Positions 1 through 11,882 of a stretch of DNA of 64,000 nucleotides are shown in pieces. This stretch comes from Absidia repens (lineage: Eukaryota > Mucoromycota > Mucoromycetes > Mucorales > Cunninghamellaceae), in assembly GCA_002105175.1 (NCBI GenBank), contig MCGE01000011.1:1106001-1170000 (forward strand), written 5' to 3'. The notes under the pieces are model-generated. The model did no database searches. It saw only the letters and a list, made by a program, of their open reading frames with translations, and was not told where the DNA came from. Position 1 is the stretch's first letter. Each line of letters opens with the position of its first letter. The position numbers were made by a program, and so were the translations under genes.

Positions 1-300
1 ACCATTTCACTTTGGTTATATTTGTGGTATGATTTTTTTCTATGATGATATATCTTATTATATATACTATCATTACATCATATCTCCTTCCGTATACATA
101 CAAGTACAAACTGCTACTGCCATTAATGGATCAGTATGGAACTTCTTTCTAAAATCTGCGGAGGATCAATTCTTGTGAATTTCCCATTTTTGAATTTTGA
201 ATTCGACAACGCTCGGAATCTGTACAACATGTGCTTTCGAATTTTTTTTCTCGGTCTTTTCTTTTTCTTGTATTTTTTTAGGACAAACAATAATCGAGTA

Positions 301-1166
301 ATGGGTGACGACGAACTCCAAGCCATTAGGGCAAGACGCCTTGCGGAACTTCAGGGACAAAAACAGGTAATAAATATATATATATATATACAATACTAGC
401 AAAGATACCAGAAGGGCTTGACAGTAGGTTTTGATGTTATTGACAGGCTGGTGGATACAGTGGTGCTTCTTCGACGGGTTTGCCCTCCGGCGCCGGTGGC
501 TCCTCAAAGGAAGATGATGAAAAGAAAGGGTAAGGAACCTGCGCGTGCTATTTTTTGACTGTTGTAAGAAGGACTAATTGATCAAGTACTTCTCTTTGGA
601 TGGTCTGATAGTCAAATGGAAGAAATGCGACGAACTATGGTAAGATATCAAGTAGTCAGGACAATCTTCATCATCGACCATTTTCTCATTGTTTGACCCA
701 TATATCTTTTACTTATTTTATATATGTATAGCTCTTCCAAATTTTAGATAATAGTGCTCGCGAAAGACGTAAGGAACACGCTCCCCTTTGTTTTCTTCCA
801 TCTCCTAAGTGTTGACTCCACAGCACTAACGTATTTCTATATATATATATATATATGTTTTATCTAGTTTCTCGAATCCAAATGGTGAAGCCTGACAAAG
901 CTAGAGCAGTGGAAGATTTGTTGATTCGAATGGCTCAATCCAACCAACTGCGAAATAAGGTATCGGAACCTCAGTTGATCGATCTACTTGGCCAAATCAA
1001 CCAACAAGAATCCGGTTCTACACAAAATCGTGTTGTGGTAAGACCAAAACTGAAAAAATTACATACTTCAGGTTCAAGACTAATGCTTCAACTTTATGCT
1101 TGCATACATATATAGTTTGAACGACGACGCTTTGATGACGATTCAGACGATGATTATGATTTGTAG
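301..1166 (+). CDS. PDCD5: PDCD5 family DNA-binding protein
   Basis: Homolog of programmed cell death protein 5 (TFAR19), a small conserved helical protein of nucleus and cytosol; in animals it is linked to apoptosis and TIP60/CCT binding, and its fungal role is poorly defined. Six exons are visible. Exon 1 (301-366) encodes MGDDELQAIRARRLAELQGQ. Later exons give a Gly/Ser linker, QMEEMRRTM, LFQILDNSARERLSRI, then VKPDKARAVEDLLIRMAQ and the LIDLLGQI helix. The last exon ends FERRRFDDDSDDDYDL, the basic-then-acidic tail typical of the family. Total length is about 130 residues, normal for PDCD5. The start is the only ATG ahead of the conserved N-terminal helix, and every junction keeps frame with GT-AG sites. 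It converges on the minus-strand gene downstream. Confidence 0.93.
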
Positions 1167-1472
1167 ACTTGTATTTTATTAGATAGACCATCCCCTTCCC
1201 ATCCTTAGCTGCAATAGACCACATCCCACACATAGACACTCATTTTTTATACATGGTGATTATTGATAGACTTCATCCCATCACATCATTTTTTTTTATG
1301 CATGGTTGATAGCTATAAAATACATCAAATACTCTCTTATATTTATCTACACATGATTGTCCAACAATATATTTTCATTCATCAATATTCAATAAAAAAG
1401 ATAGTTTGTTTGTTTATTATATTGATTACAATAAAAAGAAAATAAAAAATAGTTGATATAAGGCTAGACTAG

Positions 1473-1511
<39 letters not shown>

Positions 1512-1565
1512 CAAGATGGAAGGGGAAGTACTATATTACGCAGAATTGGTGCGCTTCGTTGGTAT
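1167..1565. other. Convergent intergenic spacer with (AT)n
   Basis: AT-rich spacer between the 3' ends of PDCD5 and the Mso1-like gene. It holds AATAAA-like signals (about 1391 and 1431) and an (AT)n microsatellite at about 1477-1509. No coding signal was seen. Confidence 0.6.
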
Positions 1566-2931
1566 CTAATGTTGATTGTGTTTGCTTGACCGGCTGCGTG
1601 GACCATGGAGTCGGTCTTGATGAAATGAAATTCGAGGTCGTCCATGATTGTTCCAATGTTGCTGTTGATGTGTTGAAGAAAGAGGGTCCATACTGAACCT
1701 TCGTTCCTGTTCCATACCGTCATATTGTTGGGTGTTAATTTGATACGAGTCTCGTCGATGCTGTTGTTCGTTCCGAGGGGGTCGATAACTGTAGCGGTAT
1801 TCGGATCGTGAATCATCATCAACCTCATCGATTTTGTCTCGATAGCGTTGTTTAGATATTGCTGCTGTATTGTAGTGGTTAGAGAAATCATTGGGTTCCG
1901 GTCGCTGAGCGCATTGTGTATGACCACCACCATTGCATTCAGAAGTAGACTGATAATCATGATGCGCATCTGATCGATCCCATAATCGGTGTCGCCGGGG
2001 AGGAGTAGTCGTTGTTGCTGGGTTTGACGACAGAACCCCAATTCCATTGTTGTGATGCTGTCGGTGTGTTGTTTCTGCAAAGCCGATACCTTCGTCACGG
2101 AGCCAATGCGGTAGAGGTCGTCGTTTTTTCACATAATGTTCGCGCAATATTCTAGACACATGAGTTTCACCCTCCCAATCCGATTCATCTGACTCTATAA
2201 AAATATGTTGATATTAGTTTCCCATGAAGACACCACATGACATCACTTTACCTGGTCCTTTATCATCATAAAAAGGCATCTTGTCACCCATATTTTGAGC
2301 TGTCCGTCGTAGTTTCCCCCACAACTTTTCGCCTGATTTTTGAATGTCGCCTAAAAGCAAGTACGTCAAAACATTTGATGTATAACAAGAAATATCAAAA
2401 CAGAGAAATAATCATATGCTTACTTTGTCGAGCCCATTGTTTCCATTTTACGTTTTGCTGTACCTTTCCCCAAAGACGCTTGCCTTGAAATTCTTGTTCA
2501 GGATGGTGTGCCGCAAAGTTGTTAAAGTAAATTGAATCTTCATTCGATTGATACTGTTGCTGTTGTTTGCTAATTTGTTGACCATAACGGGACGATGTGG
2601 CACTGGAGCGAGTTGAGCTGGCTGTAGTGGCCTCCGACAAGTTCGGTGAAGAAAAGTTGAAGGAAGAGGTGGAAGAGGGCGGAGAGCTGGTAGGTCGTGA
2701 ATAATATCCACTGTGTGTTAGACTGTCAGGTGTATGGATGGGTTTTCGAGTGACTGGTGAGAGATTGTTGGAACTAGAAAACCGTCGTGTGGGCAAAGGG
2801 GGAAGAGGAGATTGGTAAAGATTGCGCTGCTGGCACTTGTGCGTGCTGGGATATAGACCAACATCAAAGCCGCATTTTTTACATTGAACAACCGGAGCAG
2901 ACTGCCGGCGGTTGATAGCTTGTGCACACAT
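1566..2931 (-). CDS. Mso1-like Sec1-binding exocytosis protein
   Basis: Three exons on the minus strand, starting at the ATG at 2929-2931. Exon 1 begins MCAQAINRRQSAPVVQ, then a CxxC...HxC cluster (CKKCGFDVGLYPSTHKC), then a Ser/Pro-rich region ending in a GKRLWGKVQQNVK motif. Exon 2 (about 2260-2360) carries a second version, GEKLWGKLRRTAQNM. Exon 3 carries ESDWEGETHVSRILREHY followed by KKRRPLPHWL, then a low-complexity tail to the stop at 1566. The LWxK helix followed by an acidic stretch and an xHVxRxLxxxYxxxxxPxPxWL block resembles the Sec1-binding region of fungal Mso1, which assists Sec1 and SNAREs at exocytic sites. The family call is from motif memory. The N-terminal Cys/His cluster and doubled LWGK motif are not features I associate with Mso1. 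Confidence 0.62.
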
Positions 2932-3894
2932 GTTGCTATAACGGAATGTATGAAAAAAAAAAGGGAAAAACAAGAAAACGAAAAAAGAAGAAAGATCGAA
3001 GCTATAAAGGTTCAAACACCGCAAGCGGTACAAAATAGGAAAACAACAAACAATAAAGATCATACAAATCATTATAGTATAATAAAAACTTCTCATAGGA
3101 TGTATGATATATTTCAGTAAGAAAGATAAGAAGTTGGATCTCATTGAAAAAGTCAAGACTTTTTTTTTTTTTTACTGTGTTTGCTATGTATCATACAATT
3201 GAGTTGCGTTTTATTTAATATGGTATGGGCATGGGTGGTGTTTATGTATATGTTTTCTGTAGTGTGTGAGAATAAAATAAAGAGCGCTCTATTTATGAAT
3301 TTGATAGAATAATAATAAAATAAATGAAAAAGGTGAATGTAGTAACGATGAATATATAGCCGTTCTCATATATATTGCGCTCATCAGGAACCAGGAACAA
3401 CAGCATATTCGTTTTTCAAATGCCGACCGAGTAGAGAGGTGGTGCCAATCTAGATATATATATCTATGGCATTTCGATTTCTCTTTCAATTCTGAACTTG
3501 AAGCCACAAGAGTTTACGCGTCCGGTTCTACTTTTTCCAGAGCATTTCTACGCATCCTTTCTTTGGCACCGAAAATCAAGTTGTCGTTCACTCAAACATA
3601 TAACAAAAACTTGAAAATCAAAAATGGTTAGATCAGCACAAAATTTGGCCTCTTCGCGATAATCCCGCGTTAAGATAGATGTCATAGAACTCTCATTGGA
3701 CTAGTTTATCATTAGTAGTCATGGCTTATATATACATGTGAATGAAATATATTTTGCATTTTACTACCAATTTTTCATAGAATTTTGTTTGTCGAATGAG
3801 GTACACGATATGGTGCGGCTCGCTTATAATGTCAAATTTTCAATTTTCATTTCAAATTTATGGCTTCAATCGCAGTTTGAAAAATACCTTTTAA

Positions 3895-4165
3895 AGCCTT
3901 TTTTTTTCCCTCCTTCCTTTCTTTTCTTTTTTTTTCTCCCTCAAGTCACCGCCATTTCATTGATCCCAATGGGATGTTGTTCAACTGGGATTAGCGTCAG
4001 GACTAGTTTAGAAGGGTTTTCAGCTCAGGTCTTACGAGATGCATGGGGAACCCCTTTCATTTTGGATCCAGAATTCGGGACCACTATTAGATTAACCTTC
4101 ATCTTAGTTTAGTATTGGTTGTCATTGTTATAATTACTACTGAATAAACTTTGTCTTGCCTTTTT
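3895..4165 (+). repeat. Dispersed repeat, copy A
   Basis: It opens with a T/C tract (3895-3945), then the conserved body with GATTAGCGTCAGGACTAGTT, a GGGTTTTCAG segment, GATGCATGGGGAACCCCTTT and CATTTTGGATCCAGAATTCG, ending near ACTACTGAATAAA (about 4136-4150). The body matches the copies near 6300, 17300, 53370 and 61300. The upstream CACGTG box seen in other copies is not clear here. Confidence 0.8.
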
Positions 4166-4921
4166 CTATCATTGTTTGATTGTCTTACCAAATGTATATA
4201 CATGGACTTATTATGAGCAGAAAAATACAAACGGGTGTGTGTCCGTACAACAACACAAAAAAAAAGAAGGGACGGCACTTTTTATTGTACAAATAGTAAA
4301 TAAAAATACATAAACTAATCCTCATTTGCAAGTCTTACAATCTACATCTACATCTACATCTATTAGCTACGCTTGATATGGGAGCGGGAACGAGCAAAAA
4401 ACAGGACCTTGTTTTCTGTATAATATTTTACAGTTTTCGCGGTGTTTTACAAAATAAATTTTCCTTTTTAGTACATCAGATACGTTTCAAATCCTAGGCC
4501 AACCAGCCAAAGTCTTCTTTTTTTGAAGGCTGATAAGTTTTTCTTTTTTATTACCGATGTACAAGTTTTGTTCTTAAAGGTCTGAATTATCATGTTTATA
4601 CATTATTTTTTTGAGGTGGCCATTTTTTAAAAAACTATCAGCTTTCTAGGATCATGCCTAATATTTGACATTATAAGTGAGCCGCACCATATATACAATA
4701 TGCCGAGTCTAGTGGAGCTCTTACGTCGACAATATAGTCTTGGTTGATTATATGAATGGTAGAACGGAAATAATACCATGTTGCATATGAAACGGTCTAG
4801 AACTGTCAACTAGGCGCAAGGTCTCCAAGGATGGGGCAAGGAGCCAAATATACGCTGAAAAAAACAAGTGCAAAATTCGCTATATGAGAGTTATCTATTT
4901 CCTATTTTGCCTTGGTGCTCA

Positions 4922-5125
4922 AAGTGGAAATATTGCTTCTTTTATCTGCTACCTGAAGTGGAAACATTGCATCTTTTATCAGCTATCAAAAGTAGAAACA
5001 TTGTATCTTTTATCTGCTACCTGAAGTGGAAACATTGCATCTTTTATCAGCTATCAAAAGTAGAAACATTGTATCTTTTATCTGCTACCTGAAGTGGAAA
5101 CGTTGCATTTTTTATCAGCTATGAT
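4922..5125 (+). repeat. 34-bp tandem repeat, six units
   Basis: Six head-to-tail 34-bp units start at 4922, 4956, 4990, 5024, 5058 and 5092. Each begins AAGTGGAAA or AAGTAGAAA and contains TTTTATC followed by TGCTACCTG or AGCTATCAA. The endings alternate, so the array also reads as a 68-bp higher-order unit repeated three times. Because 34 is not a multiple of three, it is not a peptide repeat. Confidence 0.9.
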
Positions 5126-6154
5126 ACTGCAAGTGTACGTACTCAAAAAACAACAACAGCAGTGTATGATAACATGTATGTAAAAAAAAAAATGAGAGCT
5201 AGATATATAGTGACTTCGGTCAACTATCATTCCCAGGGATAGTACGTATTATAGTGTGATAAAAGATGGCTGTAATAAACGCATTAAATAAGTTTATGTT
5301 GACTGATTAAAGAGTGCATAAAAAGTAGCCACTATTCGGTAATAACAGTGTGAGGCCCATCTATTGATAAATTTTGGTTCTGGCATTTATGATAAACCAA
5401 ATTGTACATAGGTTAATAAAATTTTCCCTTAGCCATGTATCATACAGAATATGATATTACAGTAAAAGTGAAAAGGAACAATGCTATATACGCAGTTGAT
5501 GGCTTTTTATATATTAAAAAAAAACTTGAATAGGTATTTGAAAGTGGCATTTTTTCACTGCACGGTCAAGATATTGCAATGCCAACAAGTTTATAAAATT
5601 TAGCAATGTCATGCGGATGAAATAAATACTTTCCACTTCCCTTTAACCAACATGATTTTTTTTTATGCACTCATCACAATTTTTTTTCCTTTCTATACAC
5701 ACAAGCAATGTATATTGTGGATATAATCTTTCGACAAGACAAGCTAAAAGTACGACAGACAATGAAAAAGTAAAAGACAACACATTTTTTATTTAGATGC
5801 AGATATAAATTATAACATGACAACAAAGCCAAAATGTGCAGAATAGTATAATGATAATACAGTACAGTACCAAGACATCCATCTAAAGGTCAGGCGTTTG
5901 AATGAGTGTGTGACTAGATGTAGAGTTTGTAGAAGCTAGGGTATCTTTTTGTATAATAAACATAATGTTTTAAAAGTTAGTCTATTCAACGTGGTAAGTT
6001 ATTTAATTCCAAAGAAGGCTAAAATGCTCCATCTTGACTGCAAAGGTAATAAGAGAAGAAAGCATACGTGCTGTGGATTTTGATTGCTGGAAGTTGTTGT
6101 CACAAGAAGAGAGTCACCATGTTGACGGTGTGAGATCCATCCTGAACACATATT

Positions 6155-6730
6155 TCAAATGCCGCCCACGTGTACTTTATTTTTTTTCCCTCAAAATTTT
6201 TTCCCATCCTCTCTCTCTTTTCTTTTTCATTTTCATTTTATCATTCTTTTTTTTTTTTTTTTTTCTTCGCCATTCATCTCCCATGGAAGTTATTTGGACT
6301 TGGATTAGTGTCAGGAGTAGTTTAGAAGGGGTTTCAGATGAGGGACTACAAGATGCACGGGGAAACCCTTTCATTTTGGATCTAGGATCTGATGGCACCA
6401 TTAGTTGGCTTTTTTAAGCCTTCATTAGCTTAGTTTGTCCATAAATTGTATCTATATCTAAATAAAATATGTTTATTTTCACTTATCTCAATGAAAAAAA
6501 TGTCCCGTTAGTTTCTCTCATGACTTGTACAATAGATTCCTTTAATTCTGTCACCAGTCATTTTGATCAGAGTTGAGTGTTGTTCCTTTTCAAAAACAAA
6601 TGTCCCTTTAGTTTTTCTCCTGCCTTGTACAACATATTAGCTTCCTTTTTACAATTATCCATTTGGATTAGTGTTGATCATCTTTAGATCTTATTGGAGT
6701 ATCCCTCATGCTTTCACCAATGATTCGTCC
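6155..6730 (+). repeat. Dispersed repeat, copy B, with long 3' tail
   Basis: It begins with CCGCCCACGTG (about 6161), then a long pyrimidine tract (about 6180-6270), then the body (GATTAGTGTCAGGAGTAGTT at about 6304, GGGGTTTCAGATGAGGGACT, GGGGAAACCCTTTCATTTTG) and TCTAAATAAAATATG (about 6456-6470). The sequence 3' of this (6500-6730: TTGTACAATAGATTCC; TTGTACAACATATTAGCTTC; CCATTTGGATTAGTGTTGAT) has recognisable counterparts after copy E (61490-61670), so the unit may be longer than 500 bp. The small open frame through it is interrupted in other copies and is not called as a gene. Confidence 0.78.
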
Positions 6731-7713
6731 AGTAGATCCTTCCATTTAATCCCTTGCTACAAAGAATCCCTCGTCTTTAGGTTATTATTTCCCAATATGT
6801 TTCAATAAGTTTTATTTTTTGTTAGCCATCCTTTCAACCATTATATAGTAAACAATGCTGCTATTGCGGCTACATTGTGAATGTCATAACATGCACCTGC
6901 CTTCTAGCTGCCGTACTATGACTACTTCGCGCTAGAGCCCCAGTGACTAATCGACAGTCTTAGCCCACTTAATATCAACAGTAGCTACATTCCTAATTTC
7001 CCAACTATATTAATTAACGTAGTCCTTGTCATGAATGAAGCTGTTGCAAAACTGTGAATCATTTGTTCCTTTACTTTCTTGCTAGCGATCTGCCAAATAA
7101 CATAAAGCTCACGAGTTAGTTTTCCAAGATATGCTCTATCTTGCATATTATTGAAGCGAGGTTTGTGTGACTTTGAACCATTATCCTCTCCGCGCGACTG
7201 ATTGGTAGATTTAGTTCACTTTAAATGAGAAGTACCGCTGCTATTCCTGCTCTACTATTCATATCAAACGGCGAAGGTTGCCTTGTCAGTGCAGCCTGGA
7301 CGTACTGTATATGTCCAGCTTGTTATTTTATTTTGATCGTGGTATATAAAAAAATATTAATCACACTCAAACTGGAGTCAGTTGGACTCGAGGAATCTCC
7401 ATGCTTCAATGATAAAACTTCTCTTCAACAAGCTCCTTAATGACACCGAGTATGCTGATCAATTTTTGAAAGTGCGAATATGTAAAAATTGCAGCAATGA
7501 ATGTTTACTTCACGTTCTTGTCAAGATTCATACAGTGATAAGACAATGATATATAATAATACCAGGTAATTATTAATTCAACAAAAGGTATACTGTATTT
7601 TATTGTATAAGATGAGTATGATGTGATAAGAGGATATATTTATTTCAACATTATGATATGGGGAGAAAATGGTAAAGAGGGTTCATATAAACATATAGTA
7701 TACTAAAGTATAA

Positions 7714-7714
7714 C

Positions 7715-7765
<51 letters not shown>
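7714..7765. repeat. (AAT)n microsatellite
   Basis: About 17 uninterrupted AAT units lie just downstream of the Vac7-like gene's stop codon. Confidence 0.95.
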
Positions 7766-7766
<1 letters not shown>

Positions 7767-7889
7767 TATAAAGAATAAGGGAAATAACGTAAAAAAAAAA
7801 GGTAATAATGATAAAAGTAATAATGATAAGTATGATATGATATGATATGACTACACTATGGGGAATTGATTCACGGCCACCAACAATTA

Positions 7890-9848
7890 CTATTGATTTG
7901 ACATGGAGCAGAAACCTTGATCAGGATCGCCCGAGACAACACCAGTAATAGGATCAACTTTGGCAACATTACATATAGTCACCGATTGAGTTTGTACACC
8001 AGGTAATCCCAAAGAGTGATAAGACAATACACCCCGCGCCAATAAACCATATGGATACCGAATCATACGAGACCATCTTTGGTTTCCACTTTCATCATCA
8101 CCAGGAGATTTGATTCGAATTTGACTGACGGCTTGTGTTGGCTTGCAAGAGAATATAGATGAAGAAAACGCCAGCGGTTCATCAAAATGGTAAAAACTTC
8201 CTAAATATTCTGCAGGATCGGCACCTAAAAAATAAAATGCATAAAAAAAGAAACATAAAGATTTTTAGTCTGATATAAAGAAAAACCATGATACAAATTC
8301 CCTACCGGTGTAGAACGAAGTCAAATCAGAATCCGATGATGTTTCATTCCTGTCCGCGAGATTCAAAGGCACGATTCGAGAAAAGGCAAACACACTCATT
8401 TCCGCATCAGCAACATGTACAGTCCATCCATTTGGGTTGTAAGCCGTTACACGCAGATCAAAAATCAATTCCTTGTCGGAAGCCAAGACACGTCCCATAC
8501 TAATCGTCACTTCTTGTAACGGTTGTGCACCACCGTAGAGAATAGCCATGAAGCAAAGTAAAAAGAAGAGCGAAACAGAGCCACAGATAACCCACAAAGG
8601 TAGGCTAGCGAGCGTTTCGCGGAGGATAAAACAAAAAAAGGAGCTGTTGAGTCAAAACGATCATACCAGTTTTTTTTTTTTTTTTTTTTTTTTGCTTACC
8701 ATCGATGACGCTTAGGTTTTCTGCGATTATCCTTCCATACGAGGTTTTCACCTTCATCATCGCTTGCATATCCATCAGTAGCCTGCTGATAAGTCGGGAG
8801 ATATCGTTTGGATGGATTCCGTTTCGTTGAAGATCGTAATAATTGGCCATCCACAAGTCTTGATTGTGACCCCATCATACTTCCATATTCTTTTTTTACT
8901 GAATGAGGATCCATGACATAACTGCGTAGTTTTGGACGACGTGGTTTTGCTGTTGTTGTGTCTTTAAGTTCGTGTGATGATAAAGAGGAGCGAAGGGTAC
9001 CGGTATTTGATTTCTTTGACCTGCCTGCTGGTGATCTTGGTGCTGAAGTGCTGTAATAATCAGAAGCACTATGTTCATTGCCACTGTAAGGATAAACATA
9101 ATATTCATTTTCATCTGAATCTAAAAAGAACATAAAGTTAGAACACAAAAAGTATTGCTAGTGAAGCAAATCACTTCATGGGGCTATTACCTTCAACATT
9201 GGAGACGGCATCAACAAGGTTCCGGTGAAAATATTCAGAAGGTGTTGCAGTACTATGCATTGGTGATCGTTTGGCTTGTTTCCGCTTAGTGTCAAGTTTC
9301 GAGTTTGAAGTGCGACGGGAGAGGTAATGAGGTTCAGCAGGGGGAGTTAACATGGGTCCAAGTGGAGGTGAATGGGCGCTTACAGAAATACTGTCCGGGT
9401 TGGGTGGATAAAAGTTGCTACTGCTGTTGTTGTTATTGTTATTGTTGATGTTGATATCGTTGTTCAAGTGGTGATAATTCAGGTCGGTGTTGTTGTTGTT
9501 GCTGTTACTGTTATCGTTATTGTTGTTGACTGAATGACTGTATAAGGCACCGCTGCCACTAGAGTTTCCAGGTATAGGCAAGTTGTCTTGAGGTACAGCA
9601 AGCGAAAGATTGGGATCAAAATGAGCTTGTTCAACGGTAAGATTTCGATCAAAGTTGGAGAGTAATAGATCACGACGTAGGTTTTGGGTATACTTGTCTG
9701 TGGCAATAGTGGCGAATTTGTTTAAAAAAGGTGGGGATGGAGATGGTAGAGACCGTCGAGACGACGGATTCAACGCCGTAGGAGGGAGTTTCTTTTCCTC
9801 ATCAGTCAAGGAAGAAGCCTGGCTGATGCTTTCACCAGTGGAATCCAT
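7890..9848 (-). CDS. VAC7: Vac7-like vacuolar membrane protein (PI(3,5)P2 regulator)
   Basis: Vac7 activates the Fab1 PI(3)P 5-kinase complex at the yeast vacuole membrane. Exon 1 starts at 9848 (MDSTGESISQASS) and encodes a Ser/Pro/Asn-rich cytosolic region with an Asn/Ser repeat. The next exon (about 9118 down to 8697) is basic and Ser-rich with a YVYPYSGNEHSASDYYS motif. After a phase-matched intron comes one membrane segment (VSLFFLLCFMAILYG), then a lumenal domain with VTISMGRVLASDKELIFDL and VTAYNPNGWTVHVADAEMSV. That domain has the LEA2-like NPN pattern of Vac7/Tag1 proteins. The last exon ends DPDQGFCSMSNQ at 7890. Order and topology fit Vac7; similarity of the N-terminal half is not expected in this family. 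An unusually long A/T tract (about 8668-8692) sits just inside one intron. Confidence 0.8.
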
Positions 9849-10312
9849 GTTGAATAAGGAAGAAAAAAAAAAATAAGGAGAGAACTGGAGAAATATAAAG
9901 TGCAAGTCAGCAGAGAGAAGAGAAAGTACCAAAAACAGTTTGGATGGTTTTATTCATTCTCAGCAGGGTACACAAAGCTGTTTTTGCGTAACTGTACAAT
10001 GACATGGTCAGGGCGAGCCCTATTCAAAAGATGGATGGTTATTTGAAAGCACATGACAACAAATGCTCACTACAATTTTTTTAATGTGAAAAAAAGAAAA
10101 AAAAATAAGCCAATATGTGCCAAAACTTTTTACAGTTTTAATTCTCCATAGTATTCTTCGCGTGGACACCGACCAGGTTGGCGGCGTTTAAATGTCGTAT
10201 TTTTTCAAGTGGTGCGAATAGGTTGGTTTTCTCGTCTTTCCTTCTTCCCTTTTTTTCGTTTTCGTTTTTATACATATATAAACTTTCCCTTCTTTCTTTA
10301 AACACCAAAAAT
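9849..10312. other. Divergent promoter region, VAC7-like / SFT2
   Basis: 464-bp spacer between two divergent starts. It contains A/T runs, a GC-richer core (about 10140-10190) and a pyrimidine tract before the SFT2 ATG. No reading frame is supported. Confidence 0.55.
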
Positions 10313-11339
10313 ATGGCATTCGGCTTCTTTTCTGATACCTTTAGCGACCAGGGAACTATGGATGATGGTAATGATATATATTCTATTAACTCGCTTTCTC
10401 ACCTTCGGACCTTTTTTATTATATCTTGTAGGAACTTGGCAGTTCTGTGGTCTTAGTAGAATGCAACGCCTCTATGCTTTTGGTGCCTGGTAAAGTTTAT
10501 TATACACAGATATCCATTCCGGCTTTGCTCAACTTGTTTTTATTTTTGCTCGTTTTTAACGTAGTTTTGTCATTGGCTTCATTCTGTCGATTGTCGTAAG
10601 TTTGTTGGCAACAAAACACAACAACATATTAGGCTTTCTGGTCTTACAATTTGTTTTATATATTCATTTTCTGTTTAGTCAACACTTGTCTTGATCGGGG
10701 GAAACGTGCCGGGGTTTGCAATTCTTTATAGTATCGGGAACCTTATATCAATCTTCAGGTAAGAAAATCATCTCGGTGAGGAGGATTTATATACGTGCTT
10801 AGAATGTTGACGACTATCGTGTCTTTTATAGTTTGACGTTCATTATTGGTATATTCAAACAAGTCAAAACGATGTTTGCACCAGGTAAATATAATTGTAT
10901 GGCTGCCAAATGTAGCAAACTGACAATATTAGGTTGATGCTGACCATATCCGATTTTCTTTTTCTTTCTCTTTTCTTTGTTAGTGCGGTTTTGGGCTACT
11001 ACTATATACCTGACTCTACTTGTGCTCACTTTAGTCCTTTCAATTACAGTAAGATCATCTATCAAAAATAGAAATGGGATGTTTCATGATTTGCATAACA
11101 AACATCGTGGGGTTTTTTCTATTTATTCTTATAGCTCAAGTTATTCTTCCTCTCATTGATCCTTGTGGTTATACAATTCGCTGCTTTGGTGTGGTATTCG
11201 TAAGTTTGTTGTTATTCCTAATGGTTTTATCAATATTGATCATCGACTCGCTATTTTTTCTTCTTCCAGCGCAAGCTACATTCCCTACGGCCGTGAAGTT
11301 ATTCGAAGATTCTTTGGTAGTTGCGTTACCTCCATTTAG
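10313..11339 (+). CDS. SFT2: SFT2-family Golgi vesicle transport protein
   Basis: SFT2 proteins are tetra-spanning Golgi membrane proteins acting in retrograde endosome-to-Golgi fusion together with Got1. The gene is split into eight small exons that all join in frame. The N terminus is MAFGFFSDTFSDQGTMDDGT, then LSRMQRLYAFGACFVIGF, GNVPGFAILYSIGNLISIFS, FIIGIFKQVKTMFAP and VRFWATTIYLTLLVLTLVLS, then the fourth helix LFFLSLILVVIQFAALVWYS, and finally ASYIPYGREVIRRFFGSC. The conserved family elements (R-L-Y-x-F-G, FxLYSxGN, GPxKQxKxMF-like, ALVWYSxSYIPY) are all present. The terminal TAG at 11337-11339 is reached only after the last acceptor (about 11270). Length is about 180-190 residues, usual for Sft2. 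Confidence 0.9.
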
Positions 11340-11882
11340 ACATTGGTGGTGATCCTATCTATAATGGATTGGTATTGCTAGTAGTTTAGTTTTGATATCT
11401 CTAGTGTAGTTTCTCTTTTGTATTGTTGATTCTTTTATATTATTATTTTTGGTGTGTAGCTGCACATCCTAAAAAAAACATACATTCTTATCTTAATAAA
11501 TGACTATTTTTTTTATTCAAATGCAATGCGAATTGTCGATAACATTGATCGTGAAATTGAATGTGTGATAGGTGGAGATGATATTATCAATAAGACAACA
11601 TTTCTATGATTATTCCCAAGATGTGAGGAGACACTGGGATGCTATGTGTATAGTGAAGGAAACAATAAATAAAGGCAAATGACAAAGGGAAATGGGAAAT
11701 GGGAACATAGCGATGATAGTAGAATGGTGGGTTGACACAAAAAATCATAGATCAAGATACAAAGTACATAGAAATATACATATATATATATATATGTATT
11801 CGAATAAAAGATAACATTTTTATTGATAAAATAAAATATGACTGCTTGACTACTACTACTACAACACTAACTAATAATTAAA
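11340..11882. other. Convergent intergenic spacer
   Basis: AT-rich spacer between the 3' ends of SFT2 and the hydroxyacid dehydrogenase gene. AATAAA-type signals appear on both strands (about 11497 and 11803). No coding signal. Confidence 0.55.

Larger units (their letters stand above)
2932..7889. other. Gene-poor, repeat-bearing interval of about 5 kb
   Basis: No convincing gene. The open frames here are short, AT-biased and partly run through repeat copies. Contents that can be named are two dispersed-repeat copies (about 3895-4165 and 6155-6480, with a longer homologous tail to about 6730), a 34-bp tandem array (4922-5125) and an (AAT)n microsatellite (about 7714-7765). The segment 6830-7440 has more even base composition but no interpretable frame on either strand. 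Confidence 0.6.

Noticed and set aside
123..300. Extending PDCD5 upstream along the frame that opens at 136
   Set aside because: The extension is AT-rich and hydrophobic, unlike any PDCD5; the ATG at 301 gives the normal N terminus.
6034..6417. 127-codon plus-strand frame
   Set aside because: It runs from unique DNA through a pyrimidine tract into dispersed-repeat copy B. Equivalent frames are broken in copies C and E, and no family is recognised.
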